Assembly: GCA_963716245.1 (NCBI GenBank) | Contig: OY970300.1 | Coordinates: 744,001 to 808,000 of the forward strand | Length of the DNA: 64,000 nucleotides | Source of the DNA: VRUE01 sp963716245 | Lineage (GTDB): Bacteria; Actinomycetota; Thermoleophilia; Solirubrobacterales; 70-9 | Reading direction: 5' to 3' | In this document: positions 55,353-63,127 of the stretch, piece after piece | How positions within the stretch are numbered: position 1 is the first letter of the stretch | Layout of the letters: every line of letters starts with the position of its first letter | Made by a program: the position numbers and the translations under genes | The notes under the pieces: generated by a model | The model's input: the letters and a program-made list of their open reading frames with translations, nothing else | Databases searched by the model: none | Told to the model about the DNA's origin: nothing

Positions 55353-56166
55353 GGTGGGGACGGCGGGCGCCGGTCCGCCCCGCTCGGCGGGCGGCGCGTT
55401 CGACCCGGTCGCCGCGACCCTGCGTGAGGAGGTGCTCGCGCACAGCGAGCGCTACGGCCTGGACCTGGAGGGCCGGGCGGGCTGGAACACGCTGGAGACG
55501 AACTCCGGCTTCGTCGAGCGGCGCGGGGCGCCGCTCGTGGAGATGGCGACGCGGCGGCTCGGGGTGCCCTCCCTGAAGGGCCTGCGGATCGCCGATCTCG
55601 GCTGCGGCTTCGGCGCGCTCTCGGCCTTCTTCGCCTTCCACGGCGCCCACGTCGCGGGCATCGACGTCAACCGCAGGCGACTGCGGCTGGGGCGCCGGGT
55701 CGCCACCCGGCACGAGCTCGACGTCGAGCTCGTCGAGGGGGCGATGGAGGCCCCGCCGCTCGCCGAGGAGTCCTTCGACCTCGCGGTGATGAACAACTCG
55801 CTCTGCTACCTGGCCGACCGCGAGTCCCAGGGCCAGGCGCTGCGCGCGGCCCTGCGCCTGCTGGTGCCGGGCGGGGCGATCGTCCTGCGCAACCCGAATC
55901 GGCTCCACCCGGTCGACCAGTTCACCGAGATCCCGCTGATCGCGCTGCTGCCGCCGGCCGACGCCGTGCGGGCGGCCGAGCGGCTCGGCCGGCGGCGCTC
56001 GCTGTGCCGGCTCACGTCTCCGCGCACGGCGCAGCAGGAGCTTCGCGAGGCGGGCTTCCGCGACGTCGTCCATCACCGCGATGCCGGCCGGCGGCTGACC
56101 CGACCGGCGCTGCTCGCCCGCTACAGCCATCTCAGCGCCCTGCGACCGGGAGGGGATCGCGGCTGA
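55336..56166 (+). CDS. SAM-dependent methyltransferase
   Basis: 276 residues, overlapping the previous gene by 17 bases. Motif I is IADLGCGFGALSAFFA, then VAGIDVNRRRLRLG, SFDLAVMNNSLCYLAD and LLVPGGAIVLRNPN. An N-terminal segment ERYGLDLEGRAGWNTLETNSGFVERRG is a conserved lid of sugar methyltransferases. It overlaps the flippase gene by one base (TGATG). It probably methylates a residue of the surface glycan. Confidence 0.83.
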   Translation: MLHRSEVGTAGAGPPRSAGGAFDPVAATLREEVLAHSERYGLDLEGRAGWNTLETNSGFVERRGAPLVEMATRRLGVPSLKGLRIADLGCGFGALSAFFAFHGAHVAGIDVNRRRLRLGRRVATRHELDVELVEGAMEAPPLAEESFDLAVMNNSLCYLADRESQGQALRAALRLLVPGGAIVLRNPNRLHPVDQFTEIPLIALLPPADAVRAAERLGRRRSLCRLTSPRTAQQELREAGFRDVVHHRDAGRRLTRPALLARYSHLSALRPGGDRG

Positions 56167-58130
56167 TGGCGGCGGGCCCCGACGACAGCCCGCTCGTCTC
56201 CTTCGGCCGCCGGCTCGGCCGGCATTCGGGGATCTACGCGGCCGGGGCGGCGGCGACCTTCCTGTTCGGGATGGTCAACGTCGCCGTCCTCACCCGCCTG
56301 CTGCCGATCGAGGAGTTCGGGCGGCTCGCCCTCTACCTGATGCTCGCCACGCTGCTGAGCACCCTCTACAACCTCGGCTCCCTGCAGGGCATCCTGATCT
56401 CGGTCTTCGGCGTCGCCGACGGCGCCGAGGAGATGGCGATCGACGACGAGGAGGGGAAGGTCGCCGACGTCGACCGCGAGCGGGCGCTGACCACGGGCGT
56501 GCTGCTGACGATCGCGATCGCCGCCGCCGGCACCGCGGCGGTCTTCCTCGCCGCGCCGCTGCTGGCCGACCTGCTCGGCACGCCCGGAGAGCTGGACGCG
56601 GTGCGTCTGACCGCGCTCTGCGGGGCCACGGGGGCCGTCTGGCGACTCGTCCACAACATCGCCAGGCTCGAACGCCGGCCCGGCCTCTACTCGAGCCTCG
56701 GGCTCGTGCGACCGGCGCTGGCGCTCGGGATCGGCGCCGCCCTCGTCGCGACCGGCTTCGGGGTCGAGGGGGCGCTGGCGGGCATCGCCCTCGGCACGGC
56801 GCTGGCCGTCCCTGTGGCGATCTTCGTCGGCCGTCACAACTACGCCCTCGGCCTGGAGCTGGGGATCGTGCCGGACGTGTTCCGCCGCGGCGCCTTCGTC
56901 GTGCCGCTGATCCTCGCGATGTGGATCATCACCAACGTCGACCTCTTCCTCGTCTCGATGTACGTGCCGTCGGATGAGGTCGGCCCTTACCGGGTGGCCT
57001 CGCGGCTCGGCGCCGGCGTGTCCTACCTGGTCTCCGCGGTGACGATGGCCTGGCTGCCGCTGCGGCGCACGCCGCTGCACACGGCGATGAAGGAGAGGCA
57101 CGGGCCGAGCGGCTTCGGGGCCACGATCCTCACCGCCTTCCTGCTCGTCTGCATCTGGGTCGTGCTCGGCCTCACCCTGCTCGCCGACGTGCTGATCCGG
57201 ATCGCGCCCGAGTCCTATGCGGACGCCGCGCCGCTCGTGCCGCTGATCGGCCTCGGCCTGGTCGCATCGGGCGCCTCGCTGCTGATCTATCGCGGCAGCA
57301 AGATCCCCGGGCGGCGTGGCAAGTTCATCGGCCTGATGCTCGCCGCCGCCGCGGTGTTCGTCGTCGCCGGCCTGATCCTGATCCCGATCTACGGCGGTTA
57401 CGGGGCGGCGATCGCCCAGATCGTCGCCTTCAGCGCTGCCGCCATGGCGATGCTCTGGCTCGCGCAGCGCTCGAAGCATCCGCTGCCGATCGAGTACGGA
57501 CGGCTGGGCCGGGGGGTCGCGCTCGGCCTGCTCTGCATCGCGCTCGGCCAGCTCGTCTCGCCGCTCGCCGGCGACCTGCGCATCCTCGTCGACCTGCTCA
57601 TCCTCGCCGCCTTCCCGGCGCTGCTCGTCCTCGCCGGGGCCTTCCCCGCCGAGGAGCTGCGCGCCTTCGTCGACCTCTCGCGGCCGACGCCGCCCCGCAA
57701 GCGCTCCGACGAGATGCTGGCCAAGCTCGAGCGGCTCGACCCGGCCGACCGGCGCGCCGTCGCGACGCTCGCCGCGAACGGCGGCTCGGCCGAGCCGGAG
57801 GCGAGGGTTCGCTTCGTCGCCGCGCTGCGGGAGCTGTGTCCCGAGCGGCCGGTGGTCGAGGCGAGCGACGAGGTCGGCAGCGAGGAGGAGGTCGTGCTGG
57901 TCGAGGAGGAGGCTGCCGAAGGACGGGCGGCGGTCGCGGAGGAGCCGGTCGACCGCGATCCCGACATCGCCGCCTACCTGCTGGCCGAAGGGGGCATCGC
58001 GACGCGCGACTTCCTCGGCCAGCAGCTCTGCGAAGAGGGCGTCGATCCGCTCGACCTCGACGCGCTCGACACGACGCTGAGCCAGCTGCGCCGGATACCG
58101 AGGCACGAGTTGGAGCGGCTGGCGCGCTGA
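56166..58130 (+). CDS. Wzx-type polysaccharide flippase with a soluble C-terminal domain
   Basis: 654 residues from ATG 56166. The first about 500 residues are a MOP/Polysacc_synt membrane domain with 12-14 helices. It opens GRHSGIYAAGAAATFLFGMVNVAVLTRLLPIEEFGRLAL, typical of Wzx/RfbX. About 150 residues then follow outside the membrane. They are acidic, with EVGSEEEVVLVEEEAAEG, and end with a helical region (AAYLLAEGGIATRDFLGQQL). Known Wzx proteins lack such a tail. It should flip the lipid-linked repeat unit. Its stop may overlap the next methyltransferase start. Confidence 0.85.
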   Translation: MAAGPDDSPLVSFGRRLGRHSGIYAAGAAATFLFGMVNVAVLTRLLPIEEFGRLALYLMLATLLSTLYNLGSLQGILISVFGVADGAEEMAIDDEEGKVADVDRERALTTGVLLTIAIAAAGTAAVFLAAPLLADLLGTPGELDAVRLTALCGATGAVWRLVHNIARLERRPGLYSSLGLVRPALALGIGAALVATGFGVEGALAGIALGTALAVPVAIFVGRHNYALGLELGIVPDVFRRGAFVVPLILAMWIITNVDLFLVSMYVPSDEVGPYRVASRLGAGVSYLVSAVTMAWLPLRRTPLHTAMKERHGPSGFGATILTAFLLVCIWVVLGLTLLADVLIRIAPESYADAAPLVPLIGLGLVASGASLLIYRGSKIPGRRGKFIGLMLAAAAVFVVAGLILIPIYGGYGAAIAQIVAFSAAAMAMLWLAQRSKHPLPIEYGRLGRGVALGLLCIALGQLVSPLAGDLRILVDLLILAAFPALLVLAGAFPAEELRAFVDLSRPTPPRKRSDEMLAKLERLDPADRRAVATLAANGGSAEPEARVRFVAALRELCPERPVVEASDEVGSEEEVVLVEEEAAEGRAAVAEEPVDRDPDIAAYLLAEGGIATRDFLGQQLCEEGVDPLDLDALDTTLSQLRRIPRHELERLAR

Positions 58131-58828
58131 GCGGGCCACGTCCGGCCTGGTCGGCCGCGAACCCAGGCAACCGCGCGGCCCGCGAGGAGCTGCTCGACGC
58201 GATCCTCGCCGCCGCGCAGCCGCAGCTCGGCGGCGACGGCGCCCTGCTCGACTGCGGCTGCGGGACGGGCTGGCTGCTCGAGGCGCTGGCGCAGGAGGGC
58301 GTGGCGCCCGAGCGGCTGCACGGCGTCGACCTGGATCCAGAGCGGGTCGAGGCCGCGGCGCGGCGGGTGCCGGGGGTCGATGCGCGCGTGGCGGACGCCC
58401 GCGAGCTGCCCTACGCCGCGGCGAGCTTCGCCGCCGTGCTCCACGTCGTCTCGCTCTCCTCGTTCGGCCCGGCCGATTCGGTTCGCGCGGCCCTCGCCGA
58501 GACCCGCCGCGTCCTCGCGCCGGGGGGCGTCCTGCTCGTCTACGAGCCTCGCCTGCCGAACCCGCTCAACCGCCGCACGCGGCTGCTGCGCCGCGGCGAC
58601 CTCGAGGCCGCCGGCCTGCGCGTCTCCGAGGCTCGGTCGCTCACCCTCCTGCCGCCCCTCGGCCGGCGTCTCGGTCGCTTGACGCCTCGCCTGCATCCGC
58701 CCCTCTCGAAGCTGCCCCCGCTGCGCTCCCACCGCCTTCTGGTGCATCGCGCCGGGCCTCTGCGGGCCGGGGGCGCAGGTGGCGAACCGGCGGCCGCTCG
58801 CACTCGCACGCAGCCGCCGCGACGATAG
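58127..58828 (+). CDS. SAM-dependent methyltransferase, probable CTG start
   Basis: About 233 residues. No ATG, GTG or TTG lies in frame between the flippase stop and motif I. A CTG at 58127 overlaps that stop as CTGA, mirroring the ATGA/GTGA couplings elsewhere, so it is the likely start. Motif I is ALLDCGCGTGWLLEAL, followed by GVDLDPERVEAAARR, ASFAAVLHVVSLSSFG and VLAPGGVLLVYEPRLPN. The 3' end overlaps the convergent glycosyltransferase by 188 bases. The last 40 residues are low-complexity and may not be important. Confidence 0.75.
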   Translation: MSGPRPAWSAANPGNRAAREELLDAILAAAQPQLGGDGALLDCGCGTGWLLEALAQEGVAPERLHGVDLDPERVEAAARRVPGVDARVADARELPYAAASFAAVLHVVSLSSFGPADSVRAALAETRRVLAPGGVLLVYEPRLPNPLNRRTRLLRRGDLEAAGLRVSEARSLTLLPPLGRRLGRLTPRLHPPLSKLPPLRSHRLLVHRAGPLRAGGAGGEPAAARTRTQPPRR

Positions 58829-61037
58829 CCAGCAGCTGCCCGACCCGCCGGTCGACCGTGTGGTCGGCCAACACCATGGCGCGGCCGCGGCGGGCCAGTC
58901 GCTGCCGCTCGGCGGGATCGGCGAGGTGGCGGTCGAGCTTCTCGCGCAGCTCCTCGGTGGAGGAGTAGGTCTCGACGACGCCCGGCAGCTCCTCGGCGAG
59001 GGCCGCGTTGTCGTCGGCGAGCACGAACGTCTCGCAGGCGAGCGCGTCGAAGACGCGGTTGGAGACGAAGCCGTGGCGTCGCATGTCGTCCCAGTGGTCG
59101 CAGAGCAGGACCGCGCAGGAGGAGTAGAGGCGGTGCAGGTCGGCGTGGGGGACGTGCTCGGCGACCGCGTGCTCGGGCGCCAGCAGGTCCCAGCCGCGCC
59201 CGTAGAGGGCGGGCGGGTGACCGGCCGCGATCGCGTCCCAGACGATCCGCCGGAACTCGCCGCGCCAGTTGCCGACGAAGGCGACCTCGTGCCTCGGCGC
59301 CGAGTCCGGCGCGGGGTGGAAGAGCGCGGGGTCGGTGAACTGGAGCAGCGGCTCGACGGGCGTGCGCAGCGAGCGCGCCAGCTCCTCCGCGTGTCGACGC
59401 GACGCGACCAGCACGCGGTCGTAGCGTTCGAGCTCCTCGACCGTCGTCTCCTCCGGATGGCTGATCTGCCAGATCAGGTTGAGTCGGCCGGGGGTGGGGT
59501 CGCCGGTGCTGCGACCGCGCAGCGCCAGCAGCACGTCGAGGCACTCGGCGGCGGGGCGGTCGGCATCGGCCTCGACCTGCAGGAGGGCCTGGTGCCCGCG
59601 CTCCCCCAGCGCTCTGGCCAGCGAGCCGGCAAGCGCCGCGTCGCCGCCACGGCGGGCGGACTCCCAGTCGCGGCCTGCGACGCGGATGCAGAACGCGGGC
59701 CGGCGGGCGCTGGAGGCGAGAGCCTCGGCCAGGGCACGGGGGCCGTCGGGGCCGGCGAGGCGCGCGGCGATCGGCTCCGAGGACGCCGCGGCTCGCTCGC
59801 CCTCCATCACCCAGTCGAGGCTGAGGCGGCCCCCGGGGGCGGCGCCGATCGCCACGTCCGCGTCGGCCTGCCCGCGGGCCGGCTTCAGCCCGAGGGCCGC
59901 GACCGCCTCCCCGACGGCCGCCGGGCACTCGGGGTCGACATGGACCCGGGCGGCGCGCCCGCACCAGGCACCCCCGCCGGCGAGCAGGTCGGCGAGCACA
60001 CGGCGGCGCAGCATCGGTCCCCAGCGGCGGCGCAGCAGCGCCAGGTCTTTGCCGCCATCGGCCGGGCCTGCCTCGGCCGAGGCGCTCGCCGCGCCGGGCC
60101 CGGGCAGCGCGGCGATGCGATGCCCGTCCTCGGCGACCGCGAGGCTCGTCTCGGTCAGCCAGAGCGGGCCGCGGTACGCCGGGGAGGGCGGAGATCGCCG
60201 CAGCGCGTCCCGGCGGATCGCGGCGAGTCGGCCGGCCAGCGCCACGGCCGGCTGTGGGACGGTGGGGTCGCCCGCCGGCTGGGCGGCGATCGGGATCGGG
60301 GCACCGTCCCTCCACTCGAAGCGCACGGCGGCCTCCGCGGTGGCGGCCAGCCCCGGATCGGCCTGAAGTGGCGCGAGCAGTCGTGCGAGGCGCTCCGGGA
60401 GGTCCGCGCCGCCGCCGGTCGCGACCGCGAGCAGGTCTCCCTCGGCCCGCTCGAAGGCGGCGGCGAGGGACGGACCGAGGGAGCGCCGCGGTCCGAGCGG
60501 CGCCAGCACGACTTCGCGGAGCGGCAGGGGGGAGGCGAGGATGCGCAAGGCCGCCGGGACCACGCGCAACGGCGGGGCGACGACGATCGCCGACACCCCG
60601 CCGCTGCCCTTCGCGCGCCTGCCGGCGGAGAGCACTACGACCGGGGTGCGGGGGAGCCGTCGCCACGAGGAACGCACCGTTGCCGGGGCGAGGCGCTCGA
60701 CGCGCGCCGCAGCTGCTCGGGCAAGCGGGGCCGGCCCGCCCTCGAGCACGCGCCTGCGGCGGGTCAGCCGGAATCGGTGCTCGCGCAGGGCCGCACCGCG
60801 CCGCTCCTCCTCGCCGCCGTCGCGCCCGGGGATCGAGCGGTCGCCGGCGACCAGCGCAACCACGCGGCTGCCGGCCAGCGTGGCTATCGCGCGCCTCGCC
60901 ACGCCGGCCTCCGCCGCGAGCCGGGAGATCTCCCGCTCGATCCCGTCGCGCCGCGCCAGCTCGTCGCGGACGAGCGCCTCGGCGCGCGCCCGTGCCTCGA
61001 TCTGCCTGCGCAGCGTCTCCGGGCGCTTGGGGTCCAC
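58641..61037 (-). CDS. Large glycosyltransferase with GT1-like C-terminal domain
   Basis: About 798 residues from GTG 61037, which has GGGAGG 13 bases upstream; a TTG at 61091 is an alternative. The N-terminus is a coiled coil (RRQIEARARAEALVRDELARRDGIEREISRL). A GT2-like domain may follow (VVLSAGRRAKGSGGVSAIVV... TETSLAVAEDG), with no clear catalytic DxD. The C-terminal half matches spore-protein CgeB/GT1-like transferases: LLQVEADADRPAAECLDVLLALRG, IWQISHPEETTVEELERYDRVLVAS, FVGNWRGEFRR, LYGRGWDLL and HGFVSNRVFDALACETFVLADDNAAL. It probably adds several sugars or modifies them. The last about 55 residues lie in the antisense overlap. Confidence 0.78.
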   Translation of the reverse strand: MDPKRPETLRRQIEARARAEALVRDELARRDGIEREISRLAAEAGVARRAIATLAGSRVVALVAGDRSIPGRDGGEEERRGAALREHRFRLTRRRRVLEGGPAPLARAAAARVERLAPATVRSSWRRLPRTPVVVLSAGRRAKGSGGVSAIVVAPPLRVVPAALRILASPLPLREVVLAPLGPRRSLGPSLAAAFERAEGDLLAVATGGGADLPERLARLLAPLQADPGLAATAEAAVRFEWRDGAPIPIAAQPAGDPTVPQPAVALAGRLAAIRRDALRRSPPSPAYRGPLWLTETSLAVAEDGHRIAALPGPGAASASAEAGPADGGKDLALLRRRWGPMLRRRVLADLLAGGGAWCGRAARVHVDPECPAAVGEAVAALGLKPARGQADADVAIGAAPGGRLSLDWVMEGERAAASSEPIAARLAGPDGPRALAEALASSARRPAFCIRVAGRDWESARRGGDAALAGSLARALGERGHQALLQVEADADRPAAECLDVLLALRGRSTGDPTPGRLNLIWQISHPEETTVEELERYDRVLVASRRHAEELARSLRTPVEPLLQFTDPALFHPAPDSAPRHEVAFVGNWRGEFRRIVWDAIAAGHPPALYGRGWDLLAPEHAVAEHVPHADLHRLYSSCAVLLCDHWDDMRRHGFVSNRVFDALACETFVLADDNAALAEELPGVVETYSSTEELREKLDRHLADPAERQRLARRGRAMVLADHTVDRRVGQLLAIVAAAACECERPPVRHLRPRPAEARRDAPEGGGSAAGAASRGADAGEASSDRDAGRGAAGG

Positions 61038-61117
61038 AGCGGTTCCGAATGTATCCTCCCGAGGCACCGGCGGTGCACCGGAGGCAAGCAAAGACGACGA
61101 GTCGGTGAAGGGAATCT

Positions 61118-62119
61118 GTGGCCATCGTCATCCACGCCGGAATGCCCAAGGCGGGCTCGACCAGCATCCAGCACTGGCTCGCGGACAACTCGACGGACCT
61201 GCGGCAGCGGGGCATCGTCGTGATGGCCGCGCCGCGCGACGATGCCGAGCGGATCGCCTTCACGCCTTACGAGGGCGGCAAGATCAACTCCGGCTGGATC
61301 CTCGAGAGCGTGGCGCGAAGGCAGGGAGAGGAGGCGCAGCGGCAGGCGGTCGGGGAATTCGTCGATTCGCTCGCCGCGGCGGCGGAGAGATACGGCGACG
61401 TCGTCGTCTCGGCGGAGGTGCTCGCCTACCCGTTCTGGGCGCTGCACGCCCCGACGCTCGAGGGCCTGCAGCGGCTCTCGACGAGCCATCCGGTGCGGGT
61501 CGCCTACTACGTCCGGCCGCAGCACACGAGCCTCGAGGCGGGCTGGCGCGAGTTCGGCTGGTACCGGCGGATGCCGCCATCGACCTTCCTCGAACGGCGG
61601 GCGATGAGCCTTCACTACGCGGCGACGCGGCGCGGGGTTCGAGAGGCGGCGCCCGCGGTCGACTTCGAGCCGCGCCCGTTCAGGGAGGACCTGCTCGACG
61701 ACGGCGACCTGATCGCCGACTTCGCCGGACGCTACCTCGGGGTCGAGGCGAGCGGCACGGGAGAGCGGGCGAACCGCGGGCTGCCCCTCGAGGTCGTGTC
61801 CGTGCTTCGCGCCTCTCCGCCGGGGATGTTCTGGCAACGGAGCTTCGTGAGCAAACGGGTAGACCGGATCAAGGACCTGCTCGACGGCTGGACCATCCCC
61901 TCCGAGGAGCGGATCGCCCTCTCGCGCCGCGTGCTCCAGAAGTACGCCCACGAGATGTTCGCCGCCGAAAACACCGAGCTCGGCTGGCCTGACTTCGTGC
62001 CTCCTCCCGAGCATGGCGAGGAGATCCCCGGCCTCGAGGCAGTCGACGAGCTATGGGCCCCGCAGGCGTCGGCCGCCGAGCTGGCACTCATGTTCCACGC
62101 ACTGGACACGGCGGTCTAG
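61118..62119 (+). CDS. Sulfotransferase-like protein, copy 1
   Basis: 333 residues from GTG 61118, behind GAAGGGAA. The N-terminal VIHAGMPKAGSTSIQHWL has the 5'-phosphosulfate-binding loop (P10-K-A-G-S-T15) of PAPS sulfotransferases. VAYYVRPQHTSLEAGW contributes the 3'-phosphate-type Arg. The C-terminus has ERIALSRRVLQKYAHEMFAAENTELGWPDFVP. The rest is family specific. Three tandem copies follow one another at 61118, 62128 and 63128. Probable role: sulfation of the surface glycan. The substrate and even sulfotransfer itself are inferred from the motif. Confidence 0.7.
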   Translation: MAIVIHAGMPKAGSTSIQHWLADNSTDLRQRGIVVMAAPRDDAERIAFTPYEGGKINSGWILESVARRQGEEAQRQAVGEFVDSLAAAAERYGDVVVSAEVLAYPFWALHAPTLEGLQRLSTSHPVRVAYYVRPQHTSLEAGWREFGWYRRMPPSTFLERRAMSLHYAATRRGVREAAPAVDFEPRPFREDLLDDGDLIADFAGRYLGVEASGTGERANRGLPLEVVSVLRASPPGMFWQRSFVSKRVDRIKDLLDGWTIPSEERIALSRRVLQKYAHEMFAAENTELGWPDFVPPPEHGEEIPGLEAVDELWAPQASAAELALMFHALDTAV

Positions 62120-62127
62120 AGCTCGTC

Positions 62128-63123
62128 GTGGCGGTCATCGTTCTCCACGTCGGGCTTCCGAAGACCGGCTCGACCAGCATCCAGCGCTGGATGGCCGCCA
62201 ATTTCGTCCGGGTGCGGCAGCAGGGCTTCACCCTCGTCGTCGCCCCGGGGATCGAGAGCGGCGAGATCGAGTTCGTTCCCTACGACGGCGAGACTCCCGT
62301 CAACTCGGGACGGATCGTGAGTCACGCGATCGGCCGACCCGAGGACGCGCAGGCGCGAATCGCGGACGCCTTCGTCGAGGCGCTCGCGGCGGCAGCCGAC
62401 CGGTATGAGGGGATCGTCGTGTCGAGCGAGGCTTTCGTCTCGCTCTTCGGATCGTCGCCGGCGCTCGCGGCCCTCCAGCGGCTCTCCACCCGGCACGAGG
62501 TGAGAGTCGCTTTCTACGCCCGGCCGCAGCACTCGATCCTGGAGGCGCTTTGGCGGGAGACCGGATACCGCAGCGGCAAAACCCCTTCCGCGTTCCTGGA
62601 GGAGCGCGCCGTCTGGCTGCACTATGCCGCCACGCGGAGGCGCGTGTGGGCCGAGGCACCGGGTCTCGGCTTCGAGCCGACCCCGTTCCGCAGGGACCTC
62701 CTCAGGTCCGGCGAGGTGGTCGCCGACTTCGCCGACCGATTCCTCGGGGTCGAGGCCGGCCCGAGCGAGTGGGCGAATCCGGGCCTTCCACTCGAGGTGA
62801 TCAACCTCCTGCGAGTGGCTCCCAAGGACATGTTCTGGGGCGAAGAGCTGCGCGGCAGGCGGTTGAACCGGATCAAGGCCTTCCTCGCCGACAACCCCCT
62901 GCCCGAAGACGAGCGGATCGCCCTCTCGCGCCGCGTGCTGCAGAAGTACGCCCACGAGAGGTTCGCAGCAGAAAACGCCGAGCTGGGCTGGGAGGACTTC
63001 GTCCCCCCGCCCGAGGATGCCGACGAGCTGCCCGGGATCGAGGCGCTCGACAAGTTGTGGACGCCGCAGGCCTCCGTAGCCGAGCGCGCGCTGCTCTTTC
63101 GGGTGCTGGACGCGGCGGTCTAG
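62128..63123 (+). CDS. Sulfotransferase-like protein, copy 2
   Basis: 331 residues from GTG 62128, eight bases after copy 1. The binding loop is LHVGLPKTGSTSIQRWM, the best match of the three to PKTGTTS. VAFYARPQHSILEALW follows. It is similar to copy 1 along the whole length, but its 3' part (62882-63006) is identical in DNA to copy 3. The gene is intact. It is presumably a paralogue with a different acceptor or position. Confidence 0.72.
   Translation: MAVIVLHVGLPKTGSTSIQRWMAANFVRVRQQGFTLVVAPGIESGEIEFVPYDGETPVNSGRIVSHAIGRPEDAQARIADAFVEALAAAADRYEGIVVSSEAFVSLFGSSPALAALQRLSTRHEVRVAFYARPQHSILEALWRETGYRSGKTPSAFLEERAVWLHYAATRRRVWAEAPGLGFEPTPFRRDLLRSGEVVADFADRFLGVEAGPSEWANPGLPLEVINLLRVAPKDMFWGEELRGRRLNRIKAFLADNPLPEDERIALSRRVLQKYAHERFAAENAELGWEDFVPPPEDADELPGIEALDKLWTPQASVAERALLFRVLDAAV
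62882..63006 (+). repeat. 125-bp exact repeat, copy 1
   Basis: This stretch is identical over all 125 bases to 63876-64000, which runs to the window edge, so the match may be longer. It encodes the LADNPLPEDERIALSRRVL region of sulfotransferase-like copies 2 and 3. Confidence 0.95.
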
Positions 63124-63127
63124 CGCC

